Source: Symbiodinium natans
Lineage: Eukaryota; Sar; Dinophyceae; Suessiales; Symbiodiniaceae
Assembly: GCA_905221605.1 (NCBI GenBank)
Contig: CAJNDS010001191.1
Location: 222,501-286,500, forward strand
Direction of reading: 5' to 3'
DNA length: 64,000 nt
Shown here: positions 1 to 10,507 of the stretch, piece by piece
How positions within the stretch are numbered: the first letter of the stretch is position 1
Layout of the letters: every line of letters begins with the position of its first letter
The notes under the pieces: model-generated
Seen by the model: the letters and a program-made list of their open reading frames with translations, nothing else
The model's database searches: none
What the model was told of the DNA's origin: nothing
Translations under genes and position numbers: made by a program

Positions 1-96
1 TTAGTCATGTAGTATGAATGCGAAAGAAGAACAACAATCATAGCCATTCTCGCGACGCACCGGAAGACCTGTGAAGTCAGTGATCTTCCCTGCAAG

Positions 97-152
97 GTGA
101 CGAGGAGCAAAAGAGGCTTGTTTACGACATGCTCGACCGGCCCCTTGTGGCT
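97..152 (+). CDS. Candidate internal exon, unknown protein
   Basis: After an AAG acceptor the frame reads DEEQKRLVYDMLDRPLVA and stays open to a possible GA donor before the CCCTAAA repeat. The charged composition looks like coding sequence. It may be part of a gene that enters from the left of the window. There is no homology evidence, and the donor choice (GC or GA) is uncertain. Confidence 0.3.
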
Positions 153-306
153 GAAGCCCTAAACCCTGAACCCTCTTTTTTTCTTCCTGGTTGTGAGAGG
201 CAGATGGGCCTTGAGGCCTTCTGAAGTCGCAACTCTGTTGAACCTGCGCCGGCTCTTGGGACTTGTATGAGCCGGTTTAGGGTTTCGGGTTTGGTTTAGG
301 CCCGAG

Positions 307-400
307 CTGCTTGGAGGACTCCCCCTCCGAGTTGTTTGCCTTGACTGGCAATGACTTGCAGTGTCGGCAGGCTTGTGCTCGCATCTTGCCAACTGCTTGG
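307..400 (+). CDS. Candidate internal exon, unknown protein
   Basis: The frame after CGAG reads LEDSPSELFALTGNDLQ and continues with CRQACARILPTAW to a GTAGGG donor at phase 0. Acidic and helix-forming residues and the good donor support it. It would lie in the same left-entering gene as the exon near position 100. Function is not recognised. Confidence 0.35.
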
Positions 401-737
401 GTAGGGTGGTGGGAGCCGCCAGGAAGTCAGGAAGGGGGCAGAGGGAGGCTTCTCACACCCACCGGAGGATGCCGTGCGAAAAGTTCCGGGGTGTCTTCAC
501 TTAGGTGTTTATAATAAGGTAAGACCTTGGTGATTCCCAAAGCAGGGGCACCCCTTTTATGGCCAAAATAGAATGGAACCCCCTTAAAGGAACCCCCACT
601 TTGGTTTTAGTTCCTTAACCCTAAACCCTAAAGCCTAAAGCCTAAACCCTACACCCTACACCGTATACACCCTACACCCTATAAGGTAAGGAAAGGTAGG
701 GGGGCGGGAAGATTGTAGGCCTATCGAGGTTTTGCAG

Positions 738-852
738 CGCGACGGAGATCGAGCTGAAGGTGAGAGGCGGTTTAGTTCAAGAAGAGGAGGACGTGGAGAC
801 CATGAAGGACGCATGCCCTCAACCCCTGCCAACGCTAGAGTCCCATAAGTTC
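738..852 (+). CDS. Two candidate micro-exons
   Basis: Between TTTGCAG and the donor GTGAGAGG lies 738-759, reading ATEIELK. About 20 bp later, roughly 785-852 reads EEEDVETMKDACPQPLPT in another frame. Both sit between blocks of CCCTAAA repeat. The first has canonical borders; the second has no clean acceptor in the required phase, so the pair is weak. Confidence 0.25.
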
Positions 853-1088
853 CCCGTTCCCCGAAACCCTAAACCCTAAACCCTAAATCCTACACCCTAA
901 ACCTTAAAGCCTTAAAACCCTAAACCCTCCACGTAAACCCTCAACCTAGCCTCTCATGCTGAAAGCCTAAGCCCCAGAAACTCGTCTGTGTAGCACTTTT
1001 TGTCCGTAGGTTGGGAGCCTTCCGACATTTCCTTCGAACACGAGTCCTCAACCCAGAGCCTACACACCCAAACCGATGGGAAGGCCAC

Positions 1089-1183
1089 ATGGGGGTTTCG
1101 GAAATTAGGGGAACCTTATTGGGGGTCCCTATTATATAAGGGAATCTTACTCTTTGGGGGACTTTTTTCGGGTTCCCCATATT
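1089..1183 (+). mobile_element. Family D element
   Basis: The block begins GGGGGTTTCGGAAATTAGGGG, carries a spaced GGGGGTCC and AATCTTACT core, and ends in TTCCCCAT. It shares this order of motifs with copies near 15.8, 23.3, 24.0, 40.6, 46.2 and 59.1 kb. It has imperfect inverted ends and no coding capacity, so it is MITE-like. Confidence 0.5.
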
Positions 1184-1393
1184 ATCGTACGTAAACCCAC
1201 ACATGAAGCTCCTGGCCAAGGGATGGGGAATTTTCCCCAATGTGGGCACCCTGAAATACAACAACAAAAATAGTGTAATCCTTTTTCTAGGACCCCCCCT
1301 CCAAAAAAAAACATAATATATAAAAAAGGCACCCCCCCCAACGTTCGGAAACCCCCCATCCATGTGTTTATGGGGCAGCTCAGGCTGTGGGGT

Positions 1394-1516
1394 TTACTTG
1401 GAAGTTCATGGGCAGTTAACACTGGGGTTATAAGTCACTAACTAGAGTTCTAAGTGGCTGTAACCTTATTTCGTGTACTCATATCCCTACTTATGACTAT
1501 CCATGAACCTTCCCTT
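1394..1516. mobile_element. Family C palindromic MITE copy
   Basis: It starts TACTTGGAAGTTCATGGGCAG and ends with CTATCCATGAACCTTCC, which is the inverted complement of the start with mismatches. The inside repeats short CTTATAA-like motifs. It is one of eight copies of the same palindromic family in this window, and it lies just upstream of a candidate exon. Confidence 0.6.
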
Positions 1517-1544
1517 AGGCTGATAGTTATATGGTCCGGTGCAG

Positions 1545-1620
1545 TTGCACACGTGTGAGGAGACTCTTGAGAAGCTCAAGAAGGAAGTTACGGCGGACCG
1601 AACCAAGGCCACGCACCAAG
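1545..1620 (+). CDS. Candidate internal exon, charged helix
   Basis: After GTGCAG the frame reads LHTCEETLEKLKKEVTADR and ends THQ before a GTTTGAGG donor. The lysine/glutamate pattern is typical of a helical coding segment. The exon lies between a family C element and TTTAGGG repeat. No family is recognised. Confidence 0.45.
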
Positions 1621-1868
1621 GTTTGAGGGTTTAGGATTTAGGGGTTTAGGGTTTAAGTTTTAGGGTTTAGGGTTTAGGGTTTAGGGGTTACGGTTGTTTT
1701 AGGGGGGTGTTGGGGGGCAAATTTTGACACAACATGTGCCCCTGGATGCTCGGAAGTACCGCCCTGATTCCTCGAATTTTAGGCTTGGGGATTGCTTGCA
1801 AACCCCTTGAAGCAAGAAGGGCCACACAGAGTTTAGGGTTTAGGGTCTAGGGTTTAGGGTTTAGGGTT

Positions 1869-1942
1869 TGTCTCGGAGCCCATGTCAGGGCCAACGCTGT
1901 ATGAAGTCCTGCATCCCCTGGTGCTTGGGGTTTGCGCGACAG
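1869..1942 (+). CDS. Candidate exon, hydrophobic
   Basis: A short open stretch reads EPMSGPTLYEVLHPLVLGV and then CATG directly after a TTTAGGG block. It is hydrophobic and could be part of a membrane protein. The borders are not clear, so this is a weak call. Confidence 0.25.
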
Positions 1943-2235
1943 GACGGTAGACAACTGCCAGGTGTAATTCTATTATACGTGCCTCTCAGAGTGGCACGTG
2001 TTTCGAATGTGAGCGGACAGCACATGAGCTGTAATCCACACTCCCGTTGCAGGGCGTGTATTGTTCCGCGCTCTCATGTGGGAGTAGGGCAAAGAGAATG
2101 AGAGCGACAGAGATAGAGAGAGAGAGAGAGAGTGTTGCGCGGGGTCACGTGAGCACAGGCACTGGACTGGTTCGAAGGGGAGAAGAAGCTCAAGGGCACT
2201 GGCCACTGCCTCATTGCACCAACCGAGCTCAGATC

Positions 2236-2310
2236 ATGCTTGGGCTTTGGCATTTTGGAGTGCTCATCTGTGTGCTGGTTTCAGCAGCACACATTCTTCC
2301 GATGTTTCTT
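2236..2310 (+). CDS. Candidate exon with membrane segment
   Basis: From an ATG, or after a CAG at 2228-2233, the frame reads LGLWHFGVLICVLVSAAHIL and then PMFLVK, a good single transmembrane helix. The next exon lies in another frame, so a splice is needed. The start could be a true initiator or an internal methionine. Confidence 0.35.
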
Positions 2311-2364
2311 GTGAAGCATGTGCAAGCGCACGTTTGAGGCCAGGCATTCTTGGTTCTGACAAAG

Positions 2365-2456
2365 TCCAGCGGCAAGGACCCGAGAAGACTTGCTTCAGCT
2401 TCATCTGGATCGTTTCCCCGGCTGTGCTGCGAGAGATTTTGCCTGAGCGCATAAAG
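2365..2456 (+). CDS. Internal exon of a membrane protein
   Basis: After ACAAAG the frame reads CQRQGPEKTCFSFIWI-like sequence followed by VSPAVLREILPERIK, then a perfect AAG|GTAAGG donor at phase 0. The following exon at 2581 also starts in phase 0, so the two join cleanly. The protein is not recognised. Confidence 0.5.
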
Positions 2457-2580
2457 GTAAGGAGGTGATTGACTCGTGTCACATGAGACGGCGGCAGTGC
2501 GGGGAATGGGGAATGACTTGGAAAGCCTTCTGTGCGTAGTAAGCACATGTCGAATTACTAGACATTTGTTGCAGTTGCAG

Positions 2581-2799
2581 CCTGTGGAAAATCGGCTGAC
2601 CCTGTGCATGCTTATAGTGTTTAGCATGGGGACATGGGTGGCTTCCCTGGCTGGCCTAGACACGAGCCTTGATAGATACTTGTTAGCATTCGAAAGCCAG
2701 CTGACACAGGATGAGATTATGAAGACCTACGCAGCCAAAGACTCACTCTTCACCTACGATGGGCGGAAGATTCATGCGCGGAGCTACAAACATCGAGGG
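2581..2799 (+). CDS. Internal exon, membrane protein with one TM helix
   Basis: Borders are TTGCAG|CCT and GGG|GTGTGT, both phase 0, giving 73 codons. The residues start PVENRLTLCMLIVFSMGTW, a membrane helix, and go on to a polar domain with LTQDEIMKTYAAKDSLFTY and HARSYKHRG. It joins in frame to the exons at 2365 and 3053. It is the best-supported exon of the left-hand gene; no known family is assigned. Confidence 0.6.
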
Positions 2800-3052
2800 G
2801 TGTGTTTTCGAGTTGCTGGGTTTAGGCCCCTCGAAAAGTCACGTTCGCATCCCGAGCCCCTCAAGACAGACCTTAGGGTTTAGGGTTTAGGGTTCCTACT
2901 TGTAGAACCCGAAACGACTCTACGACAGAGATTCTGAGAGTTGCGCTTTGCCAAGCTACTCTCTTGGGATGCCTTAAACCCTAAACCCTAAACCCTAACC
3001 CCTACACCCTAAACCCTCAACCCTAAACTCCCGGGAGGTCTCCGTGGTGCAG

Positions 3053-3169
3053 TCCGAGCCCCCGGATGTCTTTTGGGAGAACTTGGCAGTCGCTGAGACG
3101 ACCATCCACCGAAACGAGTGGACCGCAGGGGTTGAAACGATGACATCTCCGCTCCGCTGCGCCTCCGAC
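3053..3169 (+). CDS. Internal exon with PPDVFWENLAV motif
   Basis: It is bounded by GTGCAG and a GTAAGC donor and gives 39 codons, phase 0 at both ends, reading SEPPDVFWENLAVAETT, then HRNEWTAGVETM and LRCASD. The PxDVxWxNL pattern vaguely recalls OSCA/TMEM63 channel proteins, but the neighbouring exons do not support that assignment. It continues the exon at 2581 in frame. Confidence 0.55.
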
Positions 3170-3330
3170 GTAAGCTCCGTAGGGCCTTTAGAACCTTTCA
3201 GGTTTAGGGTTCAGGGTTTAGGGTTCAGGGTTCAGGGTTTAGGGTTTAGGGTGCAGCTCCTAAACCCATGAACCTTTGAAGCTCTAAAAACCCCCTAAGC
3301 AAGATCTCCAGGGCTGCCAGCTTGACCCAT

Positions 3331-3743
3331 CTCTATGTCCCCCTTGGGAATTAATTTTTCCCCACCCTCGGTGTGGGGTTGTTAGTTTTTGAACTCAACT
3401 TTGCTCCTCGCCCGGAACTCTTCTCCTCGCCCGGTCTACTCCTCGCTCATCCCTGGAGTGCCCAACCCCAAAGTGTCCCTGGAGTGTCCCTGGAGAGTCC
3501 AAGCCGAGAGTCTCCCTGGAGTGCCCAGACTCAGAGTCTCCCTAAAGTGCCCAACCCAGAGTGCCCAGCCCTTTCTGGAGTACCCAACCCCAAATTTCAC
3601 TGGAGTTCCCTGGCCCCGGAGTGCCCAGCCCCAGAGTATCTCTCCCAAGAGAGGGTGGGGATGTTCGAAGTAAAATAATTTGTTTGTATAAACCCCAAGA
3701 GGATATTAAACAACTTAGTTTTATTAAGGTTCTAAGGGTTTAG
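3331..3743 (+). mobile_element. Family A introner copy with internal minisatellite
   Basis: The left end CTATGTCCCCCTTGGGAATT and the right end CCCAAGAGGATATTAAACA ... AAGGTTCTAAGGG are those of family A, whose other copies are 82-110 bp. Here about 300 bp of degenerate 18-26 bp repeats based on GAGTGCCCAACCC lies between the ends. A second partial right end with GGGGAGTATA follows at 3757-3803. Confidence 0.55.
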
Positions 3744-4439
3744 GGTTTAGGGCGTAGGGGATATTAAACACATTAGTCTTATGAAGGTCCTAAGGGGAGT
3801 ATAAATCTTCGGGGCCTCCTGCAAGGCTCGAAGTTCTGAGTTTAGCTTCTGCGTTTCTCTCACCGGACTGGTGATACGCATCAATTCTCGTAAGCTTCCC
3901 AGATTCCTTGAATAGCCTTCATTTAGGGGAGAACCTTGGGGTGGGGGGGGGGTAGTAGCGAGGGGGATAGTCGGGGAGCCCATGACAGAAGATAAAAAAC
4001 CCTACCCACCTACAAAACCCTGAGCGCAACTCAACCACCCTGTCCCCTAAGCCCTAAACCCTAAACCCTAAACCCCGAAAGGAATGCGCTGTGGCAGGCA
4101 GGATGCGAGGGTCCAGTTCTGCGCATAGGGTTTAGGGTTTAGGGTGACAGCATGGGGCAGTTGCCAGTAAGTCCTCACATGGAGTATCTGCAAAAAGTTG
4201 AACGAAACATACCTGTACATGTACCGTTTTACTCGGCTTCGTGGAAATGTGCCTTCTATCCTGCCGTCCCACAGACAGGATCGGGCGATTGGGCCGCGAT
4301 GGGGCTCTCACTACCTTTTAACTTGAACCCTAAACGCCAAACCCTTCTGAGGGGTCCAAGCGGCCCGTTGAGGCAAACCCTAAACCCTAAACCCCAAACC
4401 CCAAACCCTAAACCCTTCGGGCATCCCCGGACCCAGGCC

Positions 4440-5149
4440 GGGGACCCCAGCATCCGAGACTGAAACACAGGAAGGGCACCCCTTTGCCTCGCGGCCGAAA
4501 CCTGCTCACGCCACGAGGCCTGAACAACTCGATCTCACAGCCACAGAAACGGAGGACTTTTTCTGTGAAAATGCAGCAAAAGATTTGTTTCGTCTTCAGA
4601 TCACAACCGTCTGGAACCCAAACGATTCCACAGTGAATATGAAAGTTTCCTGTTTGCAAGAAAACCGCTGAAAGGAGGTACCCCTTCTATCACACAGAGA
4701 GTAAAGCCCGCTGGCGTGAGCGCAAGCTTTTTAAAACGTGCAACGTTTACCGTACTTACGATGGACGCCGGTGAGTTCACCATTTATCACCTGCCAACTC
4801 TTAACCCCCACCGCCCACCCCTAGATCTTAAACGCGTTCTCGAGGAGTTCTGTATAGCCTGGATTTGCCAGCTAAATGTTTGTGAACTCGCGAATTGTCC
4901 AAAAGTATTTGTGTTTTTTGTTAAAATCCCTCGCGCGTGAAGAAACAAGAGCAGATCAGGTTCTTAAGAAAGATTTTTCGGTTTTATTGAAATCTCGTTC
5001 GTTTTTGAAGACCCTCAGCTGTTCAAATATTCGCCGGCCTCAGGGTGAAGCGCAGATCCATTTTCCAAACTCTCTGCAAACTGCTTTTGCCCGGGGTTGG
5101 GGTTCCAAGTTCAACGGCAAATTTAAGGAGGAGGGGACCTGAACATATG

Positions 5150-5187
<38 letters not shown>

Positions 5188-5345
5188 GATATATATATAT
5201 ATATATATATATCAAGAAAATGAATATATACATATATATATATATACATATATATACATATAATATATATATATACATATATACATATATAATATATATG
5301 TATACATATATATATATTATATATATATACATATATATATATACA

Positions 5346-5376
<31 letters not shown>

Positions 5377-6460
5377 GGAACCCCCCCCCCCCCCCCCCCC
5401 TTGTGCCTACCTCTCTGCTTGTCTTCTTCCTGCAAGTCTTGTTTTTGTCAGCAATTCATTGCGCTCTTGTTGCAACAGTACACCATGTTCCTTTAAAGCC
5501 TTGGTTTTTCGGGCAAAGCACAGCGTTTTTTCCCCACACTTTTCTCGTTTAAGAGACTGTTTTTGTTGGACAGTACAGCGTTTTTGCAGTCCCCGACCTC
5601 CAAAGTGTTGTACTGTCCCAAAAAGCCAATCTGTTTCAGGAAAGACAAGCAAAAATGCTGTACGGTCCAGAAAAGCAACCCATGAAACCACCCTCAGTTC
5701 AAACTCAATTCGTTTGAGAGACGCCATCATATGCTGTTGAGCTGCAAGCCATGTTGTTGGCGGTTCAACGACTAATATATTCTGTCCCTAATTAAAGCAA
5801 CTAGCCCCTGATGGTAATGATTCTTTACCCAAAAGCTGTCCTGCATTCTCTTCCAATATTCCCGGCCGTTCAAGTTCAAACTTGAGGGAGTGGATATCTA
5901 ACCAGTGAGAGTGCAACTCTGTAAGTTCAATTGGCTAGCAACTAACCCTGAGTATAACGATCATTCGGCACGGCGGATCTCCTCCAATACCCTTTTTCAA
6001 ATTTGAGGGAAGGAATATCTGCCTAGCAAGAGCGTCTTCGCGAATTGTACGCCACAACCAGTCGTGGAGTGCGTCGCTCTGCAAATCTGTATTACATGGG
6101 CACACGTTCAACAGCCATTGGTTCAAACACGTGCTCAACATCACAAAAAAAGGTAGGCGCATGAGGGCGGGTAGCATATGTATCTATAATATGTATATAT
6201 ATATATATATACATATGTGTGTATATGTATTCTTTGCATTTATGTATGTGCAACATATATGCATACGCTTTCTCGTGTGTCTGTATATATATATATATAT
6301 ATACATACATATATATATATATATAAGTGTATGTATGTTTGTTTGTATGTCTGTATGTCTGTATGTCTGCATGTCTGCATGTCTGTATGTCTGTGTGTGA
6401 ATGTGTTTATCCGTGTGTTGTACTTGGCGCTACTCCGAAAAAGTTGACCTGTCCTTCGGC
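4440..6460. other. Non-genic stretch with microsatellites
   Basis: No convincing gene is seen. 4440-5130 is of ordinary composition with only chance ORFs. 5146-5378 is a CA/TA microsatellite ended by a run of about 20 C. 5550-5680 holds the inverted pair GGACAGTACAGCG / TGCTGTACGGTCC. 6185-6400 is TA, TGTA and TGTC repeat. ORFs in these repeats encode only YIYIYI-type peptides and are not genes. Confidence 0.6.
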
Positions 6461-6467
6461 CCTGCAG

Positions 6468-6544
6468 GTCTTGATGATGTTTTTTGTGATCAACCTCATG
6501 GTCTTCGGATTCAACAGGCAGCTGGGCACCGATCTAACAACCAG
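6468..6544 (+). CDS. Internal exon, membrane helix
   Basis: After CCCTGCAG the frame reads VLMMFFVINLMVFGFNRQLG and TDLTT, then meets TTTAGGG repeat. It is a clear membrane-spanning segment followed by a polar loop. It may belong to the same large gene as the exons at 2.4-3.2 kb, but no joining evidence exists. Confidence 0.5.
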
Positions 6545-6852
6545 GGTTTAGGGTTTAGGGTTGGGGTTTAGGGTTTAGGGTTTAGGGGTTTACGGTCTAG
6601 GGTTTGAAAAAAGCCATGGACACCCTGAACCCCAAACCCCCCACCCCCCACAAAACCCTCCAACAAAAGCCTGTGGTAAGGGTGCTTCAGTTCGGCTTTA
6701 GGGTTTAGGGTTCGGGGCTTAGGGGGCATTTCCACAGCTTGGGCGCGAGGTACCAGACGCGTGGGGATTAAGCATCGAATGACATCACGCGCAGACGATG
6801 CCCCTGATGCAGCCCTAAACCCTAAACCCCAAACCCGAGACCTCTAAGCCCT

Positions 6853-6950
6853 CTCGGTAGGCCCTTGGGACACATTTTATTTTCCCGTATTGGCTTTAAA
6901 GAGGGTCATATGCAGGAATGTGTTTCAGAGGGTTTTAAGGGCCATCCGAG
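6853..6950 (+). mobile_element. Family B introner-type element
   Basis: The ends are CTCGGTAGGCCCTTGGGAC and GGGTTTTAAGGGCCATCCGAG-like, matching family B, whose usual ends are CTAGG and CCTAG. Both ends carry the same A-to-C / T-to-G change, so they remain complementary. Flanks CCCT and CCCG suggest a 4-bp target duplication with one mismatch. No coding capacity. Confidence 0.6.
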
Positions 6951-7439
6951 CCCGCAACCCTTGCAGGTGTTGTATGTTTACTCTTTCCCGGTTCTGCCGA
7001 AGCAGGGTTCCAATTGAGCGATGCGGAGTTAGGGTTTAGGGTTTAGGGTTCAGGGTTCAGGGTTAGGGTTTAGGGTTTAGGGTTGAGGGTTTAGGGTTTA
7101 GGGTTGAGGGTTCAGGGTTTAGCTGACGGGTTCAGTTGCAACGTGGAGATTCCACGGGTTACAGGCTCACACTGTCAGCTGGGGACGGCTTGTTCTCCAA
7201 AATGCTTCAAAAGCATCGGTTTTTACATGGTTTTACTCATGCGGGAACCCACAGACCCAAGAGGTGGATCTGCGGAAAATTCTTCCGTGCTTGCGTTTTG
7301 CACCAGGTGCAAAACGCAAGCACGTTTTCACGGTTTTTGTCGCCTCTCACAAAAATGCTGCAGGTGCCACATTTCTGCATGCATACGGTTTGACGTGCTG
7401 TCGGCTGCCTGTGCAATCTTTGCTCGCAAAATGTTTTGG

Positions 7440-7610
7440 GATTGGGGGGGGGGGTGGGGGTGGGGGGGGGGGGGGGGGGGTTGGGGGGGGGGGGGCGGGG
7501 GGTGGGGGGGGGGGGGGGGGGGGCCGTGGCGGGGGGGTGGGGGGCGGTGGTGGGGGGGTGGGGGTGGGGGTGGGGGGGGTGGGAGGGGGGTTGGGGGGGG
7601 GGGGGGCAAT
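7440..7610 (+). repeat. G-run tract, about 170 bp
   Basis: Long runs of G, broken only by single T, A or C, cover the whole stretch, giving strong G-quadruplex potential on the + strand. The glycine-rich and proline-rich ORFs across it on both strands are artefacts of composition. Confidence 0.9.
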
Positions 7611-8284
7611 CAATCCAAAGCTCTCAAGCCTCTGGGTTTTGTAAACCCTTTTACCCTAGCCCTCATATAATAGGGCATAAACGCTTGTATGATAACAGAC
7701 ACGGTGCATCGTGATGGCCATCCACATAGGAATTCGCCCAAATGCCCCGGCAAGTCGCAGTAACAGCACATGTGTGAGCGCGTGCAACAGGAGCCATCGC
7801 TGGTTCAATCCCTGGTTCAACTCCATTAATTACAAGTGACTTACTCTTATTCGCTCTGACTACTCCTCAACCGTTACTCCTGCTTCTCACAGTGTGCAGA
7901 CAAGACTACACAACAAAACCTGTGTCCTCCCAAGTAACATAAAACGGCTTCTTGACCAAAACCCTCGCGTTTATTAACATTTACCTTCCCAAGAACCACG
8001 TTGGAAGTGAACCAGTAGGAGGGGTTTAGGGTGCAGTCGCCTGTCACATACATCTTACAGGGCTTTATGAAAGCTTTCGTCCGAAAACAGGGGTAATTCC
8101 CCTTTTTGGGGGTTCCTCGAAAAGGATTCTATAGTATTTTCGGATATTTAAGAAATACGCCTCTTTTCGGAAATTCCCTATCATAAGGTCTCAAGAGGTT
8201 TTCACACTTAGCTGGAGACTGCTTTTGTAGTGGAAGGCTGTAGACCCAGAGCCTTGTGAATGAAGTGAGTGTTCGACTTCTTGG

Positions 8285-8301
8285 GGTTTAGGGTTTAGGG
8301 T

Positions 8302-8347
<46 letters not shown>

Positions 8348-8350
8348 GGG
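8285..8350 (+). repeat. GGGTTGA heptamer array
   Basis: After two TTTAGGG units the heptamer changes to GGGTTGA and is repeated about eight times. It is a homogenised telomere-like variant array. Confidence 0.8.
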
Positions 8351-8742
8351 GTTTACATCGGATGATGCAGGAAAGAAGAGCATCCAGTCATGTTTCAGCT
8401 TGGTTATCTTGGGCTCCCCCCCCCAAGAAGCGCTCGGGATAATGAGCCAATCGTCGTAGTTAACCATGCGCCGAGCCAAGAATGCTAGACGCTAAAACCC
8501 TAGCTGAATCCGAATCCCCCAAAACCTAAACCCTAAACCCTGCACCTTAAACCCGAAACCCTACACCACGCTTGCTCCTGAGCTTCGGAACTGTGTCCAA
8601 GAACAAACGGCTCATGTCGGAAACCTGACATGAAGCCTGTAAATAAACCGCCTTGGCTCAGCAGACGCTTCGCCACACCATCTTTTGACCCCTGATTACC
8701 CGAAGATCCCCCAAAAAAAACCTTGTCCGAGATGTTGACAAG

Positions 8743-10260
8743 GTGTGGAGTTACGGTCAAGCTAGTCTATCTCCCAATCACACTCTTGACGCTGCGTTTA
8801 TGGCACACCAGCTTGCTCGCGATGATCGGGCCACGAACCAATGCATCACGTTCCACCAGAGCATCTGCGTCGGTCCGAAGGGAGTTGACATTGACATCCT
8901 TAACATGTCACTGGTATCTGCAAAAGATTGCTGTGATGCTTGCAGTCATGCCGTGGATTGCAGAGGCTGGACGTTCAGGTCTAGCATCTGCTCGCTGAAA
9001 AGCCTTTGTCCCCTGACGGACTGGCCACCAGACAGGGCAAGCACATCCGGCGCAACACTGCCACCACCAGCAACCCCCATACCTCCCAGGTGCAGACATG
9101 CGGAGGAGAAGTACGGTTGGCCGAGCTTTAACAGCCCAGCCGAACTACTGAGCTCGACATGGGCAGCGTATTTTGAGGATGTCTACGGGGCAGTTCCACA
9201 AAATGGGTACCCGATATGCACCCGGGATTTCTGGTATCTGGACCGGGACAGCTATGATCGTGCGGGCATAGCTGGGCATCCGGTGAAGTACGTGAGTGAT
9301 TGGCTACATGGTATGAACCACGTGCACGTCGGCGATCTCTATGATGTGAAGGTAACTGATGTGAGTCAGGGAACTTACAAGAATGGACTCTGGATCAACC
9401 ACGCCAAGAGAGGCTACGGCCGAAGAGGCTACGGTGTTGCGGGGAACCATGAGTGGATCGAGGTGCGCCACCAGGGAGGAGGGGTGACAGGTGAGGAAGT
9501 CGGGATGTGGTTGGTTTACGCTCCAGGTAGTGGCGTGTGGTTCAACACCGGGCGGACGCGCGTTTTCGAAACACATGCGGTCGCGGCCCAGCTGCTGTGT
9601 GGGCGCCAGGTCGGCCCAAATGATGCCACGGAGATGGTGAAGTGCGCGGCCCAAGCAGGCAGCCTAGACAGCTTCCAGTTTCAGTACGACTGGGATGCTG
9701 CTGAAAACATTGAGATCGTCGCCGTGAACTTGCAAGGAGTGTACCCATGTGGTGCAGCAGCTTCTGGCAGAGGAGCAGCGTTCCGTTCAGGCTGGCTGGC
9801 AGCCAAGCCATGTGACTGTGACAATGCAGCGCCTGATGGCTTCTTGAACTGCAACTTGAATCAGACTCTTGCTGGAAGCCCTACGAGCTTATCCATGAGC
9901 TTCTCCCTGTTCCTGAGTGGAACGGTAGCGCGTGCCGTGATAGGTCTGATAGGTGCCTTGTTGGCCGCTGTGGTTTTCGCTGAATTCGCAAGGCGGAAAG
10001 GCGACGCTGGGCCTAACTGCTTCGATGACAACTGTGCCACAGAGACCCGCCGTGAGCGCTTGTTGAAAGTCGCGTTGACGATGGCATTTCCGAGTTGGGG
10101 TTGTTATGTGGTTGGGATTCTCCACCCCTTCCCAGCTAGTTTCGAGCGCTTTCTGATTCTTGGGGTTTTCTGCGCCCTTTGGCGTCACGGATTCTTCTCA
10201 ATTAGGTTGGGCTCCGTGTTGAAGACCGAGGCTCTACTACGATCTTCACGAATGGCGTAA
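8743..10260 (+). CDS. Apple/PAN-like domain membrane protein, intronless
   Basis: This is a 505-codon open frame. The first codon is GTG, so in a eukaryote translation would begin at the ATG at 8800 or come from an upstream exon; the frame is open back to 8689. About 50-90 residues in is a cysteine cluster, CVGP...AKDCCDACSHAVDCRGW...CSLKSLC, resembling apple/PAN folds. The middle part (roughly 110-370) is a cysteine-poor extracellular-looking domain with GYPICTRDFWYLDRD and SGVWFNTGRTRVFETHAV. The last 120 residues carry two or three hydrophobic helices (AVIGLIGALLAAVVFAEFA, ALTMAFPSWGCYVVGIL). It is likely a surface membrane protein of unknown function. Having no intron is odd next to such intron-rich genes and suggests a retrocopy. 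Confidence 0.7.
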   Translation: MWSYGQASLSPNHTLDAAFMAHQLARDDRATNQCITFHQSICVGPKGVDIDILNMSLVSAKDCCDACSHAVDCRGWTFRSSICSLKSLCPLTDWPPDRASTSGATLPPPATPIPPRCRHAEEKYGWPSFNSPAELLSSTWAAYFEDVYGAVPQNGYPICTRDFWYLDRDSYDRAGIAGHPVKYVSDWLHGMNHVHVGDLYDVKVTDVSQGTYKNGLWINHAKRGYGRRGYGVAGNHEWIEVRHQGGGVTGEEVGMWLVYAPGSGVWFNTGRTRVFETHAVAAQLLCGRQVGPNDATEMVKCAAQAGSLDSFQFQYDWDAAENIEIVAVNLQGVYPCGAAASGRGAAFRSGWLAAKPCDCDNAAPDGFLNCNLNQTLAGSPTSLSMSFSLFLSGTVARAVIGLIGALLAAVVFAEFARRKGDAGPNCFDDNCATETRRERLLKVALTMAFPSWGCYVVGILHPFPASFERFLILGVFCALWRHGFFSIRLGSVLKTEALLRSSRMA

Positions 10261-10471
10261 TAGCTAACCTCAGGTCGCGGGTGATAAGAACAGATGATGA
10301 CAATAACAAAAAAATAAGCATAGTATGAATAACAAGAACGGCAATATCAAAAATGTGTGACTTCGAGCAGCTCTCCTGAGGTTTGTTGTGATGCCCTACT
10401 TGGCCGCTGGCAGTAGCGCTGGTGGGCCAATCACGACGCAAAGTCAACATTATTCTGGGCAGAAATTCCCA

Positions 10472-10474
<3 letters not shown>

Positions 10475-10506
<32 letters not shown>
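10475..10506 (+). repeat. Poly-C tract
   Basis: A run of about 32 C ends in GCGCGC, directly 3' of the intronless gene, and is followed by TTTAGGG repeat. Confidence 0.9.

Positions 10507-10507
<1 letters not shown>

Noticed and set aside
2581-3169. OSCA/TMEM63 channel assignment from PPDVFWENLAV
   Set aside because: Only one short motif matches; the preceding exon does not resemble the expected cytosolic loop and the later exons do not show the expected helices.
5040-5552. ORFs of IYIYIY and VYIYIY type
   Set aside because: They translate a TA/CA microsatellite on both strands.
7328-7714. Glycine-rich and proline-rich ORFs
   Set aside because: They are translations of a G-run tract in all frames.
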